A DNA stretch of 64,000 nt, taken from Fretibacterium sp. GTDB lineage: Bacteria > Synergistota > Synergistia > Synergistales > Aminobacteriaceae. The notes under the pieces are model-generated. The model was given only the letters and a program-made list of their open reading frames with translations, made no database searches and was not told where the DNA came from. The translations under genes and the position numbers were made by a program. Location of the stretch: contig JAILIX010000042.1 of assembly GCA_024695065.1 (NCBI GenBank), positions 36,056 to 100,055 on the forward strand. Direction: 5' to 3'. Shown here in pieces: positions 42,564 to 51,438 of the stretch (the first letter of the stretch is position 1; every line of letters starts with the position of its first letter).

Positions 42564-43699
42564 GTCCTGCAGCGTCGCGCAAGGAGGAAAAACATCCATC
42601 GGGGATACCCGGGACGCTGCTGATCTGGACGATACCGCTGATCCTGAGTCTTTGTGGATTGGTGATGATTGCCTCTCTGTCACTGCGCAACAGCATGGAG
42701 GGGGGGGAGCCCTACGGCCCCCCCCTGCGGCAGTTCCAGTTTCTGGGGATTGGGCTCACCCTGATGGTTTGTTGCGCCCTCTCCTCCCCTGGTTTCTTTC
42801 GCCGTCACGGCGCGATACTCTGGGTGATTTCCGTGCTTCTGCTGTTTGGAACGCTTACCCCGCTGGGGGTGAGAGTGGGGGGGGCGCGCCGCTGGCTGAA
42901 CGTGTTCGGCGCCCGTTTTCAGCCTCTTGAGTTCCTTCTGTTCACGGTCCCCATCTTTATGGCAGACCGTCTTGCCGCTGTCAGACGGCAGGGTTACCGG
43001 GCCTTTCTTCGTCCCACGCTGATGATGATGGTGGTGTCGGTGTGGCCGCTTTTGTTCCAGCCAAACCTTGGGGGGACGATTCTGGTGTCGGCCATCTGTT
43101 TCCTGATGCATGCCGAGAGACGCGGCTGGAAGTTCCCGGTTATTGGAGGGCTTCTTGCTGTTGTGGCGGTAATGGGGCTTATTGCCATTGCCCCCTACCG
43201 CTTAAGGCGCTTTGAGGCTTTCTGGGATCCCTGGGAGGATCCCAGAGACAAGGGGTATCAGATTATTCAGGGGCTTGTGGCCTTCTCCAACGGAGGTGCC
43301 ACGGGGGTGGGGATCGGCAAGGGGCTTCAGGAGGAGCGATACCTGCCAGAGGCGGAGACGGATTACATTTTTCCGGCCATCGGAGAGGAGTTTGGCCTGG
43401 TGGGGACCCTGTTTCTCCTGTCGCTCTACGGGATCTGGACCTTCCGTGTCTATCAGATTTACTGCCGGGCGCGGGACCCTTTTCTTGCCTCGCTGACAAT
43501 GGGGCTGACGGCCTCCGTGATTTGTCCGATGTTTGTAAACATCGGCGGAGTCACGAAGCTCATGCCCCTGTCGGGGGTCCCTCTCCCCTTTATCAGCGCC
43601 GGCGGGAGCTCAATGGTTTTTATGTGGATGAAGGTGGGACTCCTCATTGCCGTCAACCGAGCGGTGTACTACAAGAATATGATGGAACAGGGGCGGTGA
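42560..43699 (+). CDS. ftsW: septal peptidoglycan polymerase FtsW
   Basis: 379 residues with about ten membrane helices, a SEDS-family glycosyltransferase that polymerises lipid II together with FtsI. Seen: GGARRWLNVFGARFQPLE, DPWEDPRDKGYQIIQGLVAFSNGG and PLPFISAGGSSM. Its place between murD and murG is the classical one for FtsW as against RodA. Overlaps murD (ATGA); murG begins 2 bases after its stop. Confidence 0.95.
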   Translation: MSPAASRKEEKHPSGIPGTLLIWTIPLILSLCGLVMIASLSLRNSMEGGEPYGPPLRQFQFLGIGLTLMVCCALSSPGFFRRHGAILWVISVLLLFGTLTPLGVRVGGARRWLNVFGARFQPLEFLLFTVPIFMADRLAAVRRQGYRAFLRPTLMMMVVSVWPLLFQPNLGGTILVSAICFLMHAERRGWKFPVIGGLLAVVAVMGLIAIAPYRLRRFEAFWDPWEDPRDKGYQIIQGLVAFSNGGATGVGIGKGLQEERYLPEAETDYIFPAIGEEFGLVGTLFLLSLYGIWTFRVYQIYCRARDPFLASLTMGLTASVICPMFVNIGGVTKLMPLSGVPLPFISAGGSSMVFMWMKVGLLIAVNRAVYYKNMMEQGR

Positions 43700-43701
43700 A
43701 G

Positions 43702-44736
43702 ATGAAGAAAGTCCTGATTGTCGCCGGCGGGACCGGTGGTCACATCTTTCCCGCTGTGGTCTTCGGCCGGTGGCTTGAACGGAACCGTGGGACCTCTGTC
43801 TCATGGCTTTCGGGTTCCCGGCCCCTGGAGAAGGAGATTTACGCTTCGGCCGGTGTGGAGCCTTGGCAGCTCTCCCTTGAGGGCTCGCCCCTGGGTGTCC
43901 GGTCCCCGGTTCGGGTATTGCGCCGCTCCGTGGCTTTGTTCTCCGCGTTTGGAGAAACACGGCGCTGTTTGGACGAGGTCTGCCCGGAGAAGGTGTTCCT
44001 CTTTGGCGGCTATATTTCCTTCGCGCCCCTTCTGATTAGCCTCCGGCGAAAAATTCCGGTGGTGCTGCACGAGCAGAACGCCGTGGCGGGGCGGGTGACG
44101 AGGCTGGCCTCGCGCCTCGGCGCCGTAATCACGACCGGCTGGAAGGAGTGCGGCGGGCTTTCGGGCCCCTATACTCCGGTGGGTATCCCTGTGAGGGAAC
44201 CGGAGCGTCTTTCCCGGGAAGAGGCCCTGAAGCGGTTGGGGCTGTTGCTTCCTGAGGGTGTCCGCATTGTGGGGGTTGCCGGCGGGTCCCTGGGAAGCCG
44301 CCCTCTCGTGGAGAAGCTGATGGCTGCGGCGGAGTCCCTGAGAGGACGGGATGATGTTGTTTTTGTCCTGCTGGGCCCTCCCGTGTCCGGAGTAGGGGAG
44401 AACGTCCGCTTTGTGGGGCGTCAGTGGAATATGGACGCCTTTTACTCCCTCTGTGATGTTTTGGTGTGCCGCGCGGGAGGTTCCACTCTGGCAGAGGCGT
44501 TGCGGTGGGGGATTCCGTCGCTGGCTGTCCCCTGGGAGGGAGCCGCGGAGGGGCATCAGGTGAGAAACGCCCTTTGTTTTGCCGCGGAGGGCGGTGGAGA
44601 AGTGTGGCGGGAGACCAGCGGCTCGTCCCTTGAAAAAGCGATCGGAGCCTTGCTGGAACGTCCTTTCCCCGGATGCGGAGACGCTGCAGGGGAGGTTTGC
44701 GCCTCTCAAAAACTGGCCGATGCCGCGGAACTGTAA
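43702..44736 (+). CDS. murG: lipid II synthase MurG (UDP-GlcNAc transferase)
   Basis: 344 residues from the ATG at 43702. GT-B fold enzyme at the inner membrane face, adding GlcNAc to lipid I. Motifs: VAGGTGGHIFPA, LHEQNAVAGRVTRLAS, GGSLGSRPLVEK, and the UDP-GlcNAc site CRAGGSTLAEALRWGIPSL. Slightly shorter than E. coli MurG (355). A 119-bp gap follows before murC, the largest inside the Mur part. Confidence 0.95.
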   Translation: MKKVLIVAGGTGGHIFPAVVFGRWLERNRGTSVSWLSGSRPLEKEIYASAGVEPWQLSLEGSPLGVRSPVRVLRRSVALFSAFGETRRCLDEVCPEKVFLFGGYISFAPLLISLRRKIPVVLHEQNAVAGRVTRLASRLGAVITTGWKECGGLSGPYTPVGIPVREPERLSREEALKRLGLLLPEGVRIVGVAGGSLGSRPLVEKLMAAAESLRGRDDVVFVLLGPPVSGVGENVRFVGRQWNMDAFYSLCDVLVCRAGGSTLAEALRWGIPSLAVPWEGAAEGHQVRNALCFAAEGGGEVWRETSGSSLEKAIGALLERPFPGCGDAAGEVCASQKLADAAEL

Positions 44737-44855
44737 CATGAGGGTGAGCAAATCGATTTTTATTTGATACAATATACATTATTCGGAGCGCCGTCCGGCT
44801 TTCTTTATCTGAGGACGAAGGCAGTCTGGCCGGCAGAGAAAGGCGTAGGAAACTG

Positions 44856-46268
44856 ATGGCAGAACTGTCGGGTGTAAAACGTATCCATCTTATGGGGATC
44901 AACGGCGCAGGGATGAGCTCCCTCGCGAAGTTGCTCTCTGGGCTTGGGTATGAGGTCAGCGGCTGTGATTTGGAAAGGGGACACTACCTTGAGGAAGTTG
45001 AAGCTCTGGGGGTTGTCTGCCAGTCCGGTCACTCCCGTGAGCACATCGGCCGGTTTGCCCCAGACCTTTTGATTTACAGCAGCGCCGTCAGTCCCGACTG
45101 CGAGGAAATGACCGCCGCGCGGAAGAAGGGTGTCCGCACGGTGCGCCGGGGTGAGGCGCTGAGCTGGCTTTTCAACGCCTCGGAGGGCATTGGTGTCGCC
45201 GGTACCCACGGCAAGACCACCACCTCCTCCATGATAGGCCTGATTCTCTCACGAGCGGGGCTTTCTCCCACTTTATACGTTGGAGGGGAGATGCGGGACC
45301 TGGGGACGAATGCCGTCCTGGGGACGGGGCCGCGAAACCTCTTTGTATCTGAACTGGACGAGAGCGATGGCTCCTTCGAGTTCTTTCACCCGGCTCTCAC
45401 GGTGATTACCAATGTGGACTGGGATCACGTGGACCACTTTGCCTCCAGAGAGGAGGTCGTGGCGGCTTTTGTCCGCTTTGCCGGGGGACGGAAGGCTGGA
45501 GCGCCTCTGGTGGCGTGCGCCGAGGATGACGGTGTTCAGAAAATGCTTCAGGCCCTTAAGGAATGCGGGGATACGCGCCCTGTTCTGCGCTATGGCTGGG
45601 GTGCCTCCTGGGAGTGGGGAGCCTTTGACCTTCACCACAAGCCCGGCGGGGGAAGTGTCTGCCGCGTGTGTCATGAGGGAAAAGAAGTGGGGTCACTGGA
45701 ACTTGCTGTGTCCGGGGAGCACAACGTGCTGAATGCTCTGGCGGCTCTGGCAGCCGTCTGTGCCCTTGGGGTTCCCTTTGAGTCCGCAGCCGTGACGCTG
45801 TCGAACTTTCACGGAGCTGCCCGCCGCCTTCAGACCATGGGAAAACGTGACGGTGTTCTTGTGATTGACGATTACGCTCACCACCCCGCGGAGATGGCGG
45901 CGACGCTGTCCGCTGTGAGGAGCATTTATCCGGAGCGGCGCATCCTCCTGGTGTTTCAGCCGCACCGCTACACTCGGACGGCCGCATTCAGCGAGGCCCT
46001 TGCTTCCGTCCTGATAAGGGCGGACTCCGTCCTGTTGTTGCCTATCTACAGCGCCGGAGAGGAGGCGTTGCCCTCCGTGTCCTCAGAGGACATTGCCCGG
46101 AGGGTTTGCGAAGGCGGGGGATGTTGTGCCGTCTGTACTGACATGGAAGAAGCTGCCGGGAAACTGCGGAGCATGGCCCATGAGGGAGACCTTGTCCTGA
46201 CAATGGGGGCAGGAAATGTTTTCCGTGTGGGGATGTCTTTTCTTTCTGAGAACCAGAGGGTATCCTGA
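44856..46268 (+). CDS. murC: UDP-MurNAc:L-alanine ligase MurC
   Basis: 470 residues. First amino-acid ligase of precursor synthesis. N-terminal MGINGAGMSSLAKLL, ATP loop GTHGKTTTSSM, ELDESDGSFEFFHP and IDDYAHHPAEM are characteristic. TAGGAAA stands before the ATG. A TACAAT (44768-44773) in the gap upstream may be a weak internal promoter. Confidence 0.96.
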   Translation: MAELSGVKRIHLMGINGAGMSSLAKLLSGLGYEVSGCDLERGHYLEEVEALGVVCQSGHSREHIGRFAPDLLIYSSAVSPDCEEMTAARKKGVRTVRRGEALSWLFNASEGIGVAGTHGKTTTSSMIGLILSRAGLSPTLYVGGEMRDLGTNAVLGTGPRNLFVSELDESDGSFEFFHPALTVITNVDWDHVDHFASREEVVAAFVRFAGGRKAGAPLVACAEDDGVQKMLQALKECGDTRPVLRYGWGASWEWGAFDLHHKPGGGSVCRVCHEGKEVGSLELAVSGEHNVLNALAALAAVCALGVPFESAAVTLSNFHGAARRLQTMGKRDGVLVIDDYAHHPAEMAATLSAVRSIYPERRILLVFQPHRYTRTAAFSEALASVLIRADSVLLLPIYSAGEEALPSVSSEDIARRVCEGGGCCAVCTDMEEAAGKLRSMAHEGDLVLTMGAGNVFRVGMSFLSENQRVS

Positions 46269-46320
46269 TTTTCAGGATATAATGTACAATAGATATGGTG
46301 TGTTAAGAGGGAGCTAGAGG

Positions 46321-47289
46321 ATGCTGGCGGATGAGCTGGAGAGGAATCTTATATGCAGGGTTGGCCGGGAGGTGCCTCTGGCCCCGCTCTCCACGCTGGG
46401 CGTGGGAGGGATAGCGGAGTATTTTCTTGAGCCGTCCTGTGCAGATGATTTTCAGACCCTCTTTTCGATGCGTGCGGAAAAGGGTTTCCCTCTCTATATT
46501 CTGGGAGGAGGCAGCAACACCGTTTTTGCGGACGGACTTATCCCCGGTGTTTTCCTGTCGACCCGGGAATGGAAGGACAGCTTCTGGAGTGAGCCGGAGG
46601 CGGGGACTGTGACTGTGGAGTGTCAGACAGGGCACCCTCTTGCCTCTCTGGTGAACGAGGCGGTCCGGCGCGGGCTGGGAGGTCTGGAGTTCTCCGTTGG
46701 GATTCCCGGAACGGTGGGCGGCGCGATTGCGGGCAACGCGGGCGCGGGAGGTCAGAGTGTGGGAGCCCTCCTGAAAGAGCTTGAAACGGTGGAGCCGGAC
46801 GGGGCCCTGAAACGATGGGAACGGGGGGAGTTTTCCTGCGCTTATCGCAGTTTCCCTCTTGCAAAAGAGAGGCATCGGCTCTTTCTTTCGTGTAAAATAG
46901 TTCTGCATTGCGCGTCGGAGGAATCCATTGAGGCGGAGCTTGAGCGTTTCCGTTCCGCGCGGAGTATTCAGCCCAGAGGGGAACGCAGCGCCGGATGCAG
47001 CTTCAGGAACCCCGACGGGGCAGGGAAGAGCGCAGGTCAGCTGCTGGACCAGTGCGGTTGCAAGGGGATGACGGCGGGGGACGCCGTGGTGTCCGACAGG
47101 CATGCGAACTTCATCCTGAACCGGGGGCACGCCGGGGGGGCAGATGTTGTTTCACTGATCAAGGCTTGTCAGGAACGGGTTTTTGCCCGGACAGGCATCC
47201 GGCTGGTGCCTGAGGTGAGGTTTCTGGGATTTGAGCAGGAGGTTTCAGTTGGCACTGTGGGGGAGAAACGCGGGCCTTGCGAAAGCTGA
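46321..47289 (+). CDS. murB: UDP-N-acetylenolpyruvylglucosamine reductase MurB with Cys at the proton-donor site
   Basis: 322 residues. FAD enzyme reducing UDP-GlcNAc-enolpyruvate to UDP-MurNAc. FAD-binding GGGSNTVFADG, SVGIPGTVGGAIAGNAGAGG, Tyr175/Arg176 (AYRSF) and the catalytic Glu (VPEVRF, Glu298) are present. Where E. coli has Ser229 in GSFFKNP, this protein reads GCSFRNP, so Cys226 is the likely proton donor. It overlaps the next gene by 13 bases. Confidence 0.94.
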   Translation: MLADELERNLICRVGREVPLAPLSTLGVGGIAEYFLEPSCADDFQTLFSMRAEKGFPLYILGGGSNTVFADGLIPGVFLSTREWKDSFWSEPEAGTVTVECQTGHPLASLVNEAVRRGLGGLEFSVGIPGTVGGAIAGNAGAGGQSVGALLKELETVEPDGALKRWERGEFSCAYRSFPLAKERHRLFLSCKIVLHCASEESIEAELERFRSARSIQPRGERSAGCSFRNPDGAGKSAGQLLDQCGCKGMTAGDAVVSDRHANFILNRGHAGGADVVSLIKACQERVFARTGIRLVPEVRFLGFEQEVSVGTVGEKRGPCES

Positions 47290-48065
47290 AGTTTTTTTTT
47301 CTGGCGTTTCTTCTTGGAGGTGTCTGGCGCCTTTGGGAATATAATGTATGGATGGCCCTGAGCGGATACAGCGTGAAGGCGGACAGTCCTGTTCTGGAAA
47401 GGCGGTTGTGGGACTTATTTCCTGTTCGTTGCCTTCGTTTCTGGCCTTGGATGCTCAGGGATGCGAAGGGACTGGGGGATTTTCTTGAGCGGGATATGCC
47501 CGTGACCGTGAGTACTCAGATGTCCGGCATGGGGCGGTTTGAAACCGTTATGCGCTGGCTGACGCCGTGGTTTCGAGTACAGTGGGGAGGACGGCTGTGG
47601 TGTGTCTCCAGGGAATGGCGTATGTGGGAGATTGAGGGAACGGCCGGTTCTCCTCCCATGAAAAACCTCAGAGGGCCGCTCTGGCATCTGCCCCTTCTGG
47701 AGGGGAAAGAACAGCTCCCGCTGTCAGGGGTTTTTGATTCCCGGTCCTTCTTTCCAGTGGAGGCTGTGGCTGGTTTCTTGGACGAATATGGGAGATATGA
47801 GTGGTTTAAGGCGGCAGGGGAAATTACGTGGGATCACGCGGCAGGGACGGATTTGTTTCGTCTGAAGCTCACGCGCGGAGGGCAGAATTTTGAGATATTG
47901 ATTCAGCGTGCAAAGTACGTCGGCCAGGATTTGGGCGCTGCGATTGAGAATATCCTGAAAAGGCTCTCGCAGGAGGGCGGGGATCATCTGATAGATGCTA
48001 CGTATAAGGGTAAGGTTCTGTTGCGGAGTCTGCCCGGCAGGCCAAAAGAAGGGAGTTTGAACTAA
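47277..48065 (+). CDS. ftsQ: divergent FtsQ/DivIB-like division protein
   Basis: 262 residues from a TTG with GGGGGAG ten bases upstream, overlapping murB. One N-terminal membrane segment (about 5-23), then an outside domain with many Trp (SREWRMWEIEG), which I cannot align confidently to POTRA/FtsQ domains. The call rests on topology, size, and place between murB and ftsA, the usual site of ftsQ. If correct it links the FtsL-FtsB complex to FtsA/FtsZ. Confidence 0.6.
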   Translation: MRKLKFFFLAFLLGGVWRLWEYNVWMALSGYSVKADSPVLERRLWDLFPVRCLRFWPWMLRDAKGLGDFLERDMPVTVSTQMSGMGRFETVMRWLTPWFRVQWGGRLWCVSREWRMWEIEGTAGSPPMKNLRGPLWHLPLLEGKEQLPLSGVFDSRSFFPVEAVAGFLDEYGRYEWFKAAGEITWDHAAGTDLFRLKLTRGGQNFEILIQRAKYVGQDLGAAIENILKRLSQEGGDHLIDATYKGKVLLRSLPGRPKEGSLN

Positions 48066-49346
48066 TTGCAGCAGAGGGAGTCGGAGACCTTAGTCGGACT
48101 TAGCGTGGGCACCACGAAAATCACGGTCATTGTTGCGGAAAGGGATCCGCGCTACCTGGATGCCGTTCATGTGATTGGTATGGGCTGCTCCCCTTCCCAT
48201 GGCCTCTCAAAGGGGGTCATTGTCAACCTCGGCGAGGCTACGCAGTCCGTTCTTAAGGCGTTCCAGGAAGCGGAGAACATTACGGACCGAAAGATAGACT
48301 CCGCTATTGTGGCTTTCAATGCTCTGGATGTGAAGTGCGCCATGACCGATGGGATGGTTGCACTGGGCGGGCGTGACCCCAAGCGGGTGGAGATTGCGGA
48401 TCTGGACCGGGTGATCGAGGCCGCTCAGAGCCGGCTGGAGCTCTCCACGAATATGCTTCCCATCCATACGATTCCCGTACGCTATACCCTGGACGACCGT
48501 GTGGTCGATGAGCCGCTGAACATGACGGGGACGCGTCTTGAGATTATGCTGTTGACTGTGTCTGTTCCCTTGACCTATGTCAGAAATATTATCACCTGCG
48601 TTCAGGAGGCGGGGGTTCAGGTGGAAGGGCTTGTGCTGAAGCCCCTTGCTGCGTCTCTGGGAGCGGTGACAGAGGAGGAGATGCGGGCGGGCTGTATCTC
48701 AATCTCCATTGGAGGCGGTTCCACCGGTTTGGTTCTCTATCAGGGAGCGCGTCCCTTCCGGATTATCAGCATTCCCATCGGCGGTTACCACATTACGAGC
48801 GATTTGGCCAGCGTGTTGCGCGTGTCCCTTCGGGACGCGGAAAAGATAAAACAGCGGATATTCATCGATGATGAAGAGTCGCTTCGGCGTGATGGAATCG
48901 ATATTGATTTGGCCATTCAGGTGATTGGCGCCAGAGTGGAGGAGCTCTTTACGGACTATGTAAAAGTGGCCCTGTCAGAGTGCAGTCCCCAGCTCTTCCC
49001 CGGCGGCGTGATTCTGTCGGGAGGAGTTTCGAAGACGCCGGGTATTGTCGAGATGCTTGTGGATATTTTGCAGATGCAGGTCCGTGTCGTAACCAAACCC
49101 CTTTATACTATGCCCCCTGGGCGCGAGGATGCTTCCTATGTCAGTGCGGCGGGACTTTTGCGCTATCACAGCTATCATAATCGCGACCCTTACCTCTTTA
49201 TTGAGCCCAGTCTCCCTGATGTCAAGCCTGTCACCTACAGCAGGGCCCCGGTGGATCCGGATGAGCTCCAGTCGATGACAGTATCGAGGGAAAATTTGAA
49301 GGGGTTTCTCTCAAAAATGGCGAAGAATTTCAGGGACCTGTTTTAA
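48066..49346 (+). CDS. ftsA: cell-division protein FtsA
   Basis: 426 residues from the TTG at 48066, directly after the previous stop, with AAGGGAG upstream. Actin-fold ATPase tethering FtsZ to the membrane. Phosphate-1 motif LVGLSVGTTKITV, phosphate-2 ISIGGGSTGLVLY, the 1C insert region in the first third, and ILSGGVSKTPG are present. It ends in an amphipathic helix (LKGFLSKMAKNFRDLF), the membrane-targeting sequence. Confidence 0.95.
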   Translation: MQQRESETLVGLSVGTTKITVIVAERDPRYLDAVHVIGMGCSPSHGLSKGVIVNLGEATQSVLKAFQEAENITDRKIDSAIVAFNALDVKCAMTDGMVALGGRDPKRVEIADLDRVIEAAQSRLELSTNMLPIHTIPVRYTLDDRVVDEPLNMTGTRLEIMLLTVSVPLTYVRNIITCVQEAGVQVEGLVLKPLAASLGAVTEEEMRAGCISISIGGGSTGLVLYQGARPFRIISIPIGGYHITSDLASVLRVSLRDAEKIKQRIFIDDEESLRRDGIDIDLAIQVIGARVEELFTDYVKVALSECSPQLFPGGVILSGGVSKTPGIVEMLVDILQMQVRVVTKPLYTMPPGREDASYVSAAGLLRYHSYHNRDPYLFIEPSLPDVKPVTYSRAPVDPDELQSMTVSRENLKGFLSKMAKNFRDLF

Positions 49347-49440
49347 TAAATTCTGTATTTTTTCTGTGGCGCGCGACGCTTTTTCGTCTTCTAATGGAGG
49401 ACGCAGTCGGAGCGAACGGCAGCAGGGAGGATTGTTGTAG

Positions 49441-50652
49441 ATGGACCAGGAACAGCTATTTCAGGTCAACGATGACCTGACACAGCAGCGCGAAAATATC
49501 ATCGTCGTCGGGGTTGGTGGTGGGGGCGGCAACGCCCTGAACCATATTATCGAGTCGGGGGTGCAGGGTGTGGACTTCGTCGCCGCTAACACGGACGTGA
49601 AGGCCCTGAATCTGAATCAGGCCCCGAATAAGATTATGCTCGGTGAGAAGCTGACCCGGGGGCTTGGAGCCGGAGCCAATCCTCAGGTGGGCTCAGATGC
49701 GGCGAAGGAATCGATGGATCGCATCAAGGAATACATCACAGGCGCGGATATGCTCTTTGTGACTGCAGGAATGGGCGGCGGCACTGGCACGGGAGCGGCC
49801 CCGGTCATTGCTGAGGCAGCCAAGGAAATGGGCATCCTTGTGGTGGGTGTGGTCACTCTTCCCTTTGCCTTTGAGATGGCCAAACGCATGAAGACCGCTC
49901 AGGGAGGTATTGAGCATCTCCGCAAGAACGTTGACGCCCTGCTGGTGGTGGAGAACGACAGACTGCTTAAGCTTGCCGATGATAAGCTGCGCATGGCCGA
50001 TGCCTACAAGATGGTGGATGAGGTGCTGCGTCAGGCTGTCCAGGGGGTTACGGATCTCATCACAAAGCCGGGCTTCATCAATCTGGATTTCGCAGATATC
50101 AAGACGGTGATGTCCAATGCAGGCTCGGCGATTATGGGCATTGGTGTCGGTGAGGGAGAAAACCGCGCGGAGCTGGCTGCCAGGATTGCCATTAAATCCC
50201 CGCTGATGTCTACCCCCATGGATGGTGCGAAGGGGATTCTCCTGAACGTAACGACGGGCCCGGATGTGACGCTCATGGAAATGACGCGCGCTGCGGAGGT
50301 CATTAAGGAGACGGCGGATCCCGAAGCTAACGTGATTTGGGGGCATGTCATCGACGAAGAGGTGGGAGAGAGCGTTCATGTAACGTTGATTGCGACGGGT
50401 TTCCCTGAGGGAAATCTGGACAACACCGTGCCCGTGAACAAAACGGCTTCGTCTGTTGTTCCCCCGGCAGTGTCGAACAACAGGGCGATTCGTACCATCT
50501 TTCAGGGTAGCACTCAGCCGCGCAATGGGGCAGGCTATGAGGAATCCCGGCTTCAGACTCCCAATGAGGACGAGCGGGATCCTTTCCCCGGGGTTCGGAG
50601 GATGACCTATGACCAGCCAGCCATCTTTAGACGGACGCCCCGCAAGGAGTAG
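49441..50652 (+). CDS. ftsZ: cell-division GTPase FtsZ
   Basis: 403 residues, AGGGAGG before the ATG. Tubulin-like GTPase forming the Z ring. GVGGGGGNALNHI, the GTP loop GMGGGTGTGAAPV and the T7-loop NLDFADIKTVM are canonical. After a variable linker the C-terminal peptide (YDQPAIFRRTPRKE) matches the conserved tail binding FtsA and other partners. Confidence 0.97.
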   Translation: MDQEQLFQVNDDLTQQRENIIVVGVGGGGGNALNHIIESGVQGVDFVAANTDVKALNLNQAPNKIMLGEKLTRGLGAGANPQVGSDAAKESMDRIKEYITGADMLFVTAGMGGGTGTGAAPVIAEAAKEMGILVVGVVTLPFAFEMAKRMKTAQGGIEHLRKNVDALLVVENDRLLKLADDKLRMADAYKMVDEVLRQAVQGVTDLITKPGFINLDFADIKTVMSNAGSAIMGIGVGEGENRAELAARIAIKSPLMSTPMDGAKGILLNVTTGPDVTLMEMTRAAEVIKETADPEANVIWGHVIDEEVGESVHVTLIATGFPEGNLDNTVPVNKTASSVVPPAVSNNRAIRTIFQGSTQPRNGAGYEESRLQTPNEDERDPFPGVRRMTYDQPAIFRRTPRKE

Positions 50653-50679
50653 CGACTCCATTTTGCAGGGAGCAGGCGT

Positions 50680-51378
50680 TTGTCATTGAGACGGAGCGTG
50701 CGGTCAGGGCGCCGCAAAATACGTAAGAAAGGGTTTATCCTCTCGTTTGGGGATATTATTCTTCCGTTTGTCGGGATTGTGGCAATCGGTCTTCTTGTTG
50801 TTGCAGGGAAGCTCTTCTTTGTGAATGGTTTCCGCCCCTCTGTGAGTGTCGTTCCCGAGAAGATCCCCGAGATTCCAAAGTCTTTTGTCCCCAAAGCGGA
50901 AGCCGGAGGGGAGGAGCTCAAAACGCCCGCTTTTTCTCCTTCTCCTTCGCCATCCTCATCTGAACAGGCGGAGAAGGTCAAGCCGGAGAATTCGTCCATC
51001 GTTCCTCCGGTCTCAGATGAAAAGACAATTCCTTTGGAAATCCTCGCCGCACCGATTAAACAGGAACCGGTTAAAGAGGACCCAACGATGAAGAAAGCGG
51101 CTCCAGAGCCGACAGCCCCGGCCGCCAAACCAGCCCGTAAAGCTCAGGGCCCAATGTGGCGTGTGCAGGTAGGGGCCTACAACTCCAAATCTGGGGCAAA
51201 GGAGATTGTCAGCAAGCTTGCGCGGTCTGGCTACAAGGCCACAATCTACTCGGGCAAGAAGTATCACAAGGTCTGGGTCCAGGCGGGGGACACGAAACAG
51301 TCGGCGGAGGCGGTGGCCGCCCGGCTGAAGAAGACGGGTTTCCCCGGAAGTTATGTTGTTCCGCCTCCCTCCCGATAA
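50680..51378 (+). CDS. SPOR-domain membrane protein
   Basis: 232 residues from a TTG with AGGGAGC eight bases upstream. A basic cytoplasmic tail (RRSVRSGRRKIRKK), one membrane helix (about 22-45), a Pro/Glu/Ser-rich linker, and a C-terminal SPOR domain (MWRVQVGAYNSKSGAKEIV to the end). SPOR domains bind glycan strands stripped of stem peptides and bring proteins to the septum. Being directly behind ftsZ, it is probably an FtsN- or DamX-like division factor. Confidence 0.88.
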   Translation: MSLRRSVRSGRRKIRKKGFILSFGDIILPFVGIVAIGLLVVAGKLFFVNGFRPSVSVVPEKIPEIPKSFVPKAEAGGEELKTPAFSPSPSPSSSEQAEKVKPENSSIVPPVSDEKTIPLEILAAPIKQEPVKEDPTMKKAAPEPTAPAAKPARKAQGPMWRVQVGAYNSKSGAKEIVSKLARSGYKATIYSGKKYHKVWVQAGDTKQSAEAVAARLKKTGFPGSYVVPPPSR

Positions 51379-51403
51379 TGTTTTCCCTCTCACTGCCCAA
51401 AGA

Positions 51404-51424
51404 GGCTCCGGTTTGTCCGGAGCC
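51404..51424 (+). terminator. hairpin after SPOR gene
   Basis: A perfect 8-bp stem (51404-51411 with 51417-51424) and a short T-poor tail, 15 bases before folC. It may only attenuate. Confidence 0.5.
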
Positions 51425-51438
51425 TTATGTGATTTAAT

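Noticed and set aside
44745..44773. Strong internal promoter before murC
   Set aside because: The TACAAT -10 is reasonable but the -35 (TGAGCA) is poor; mentioned only in the murC entry.
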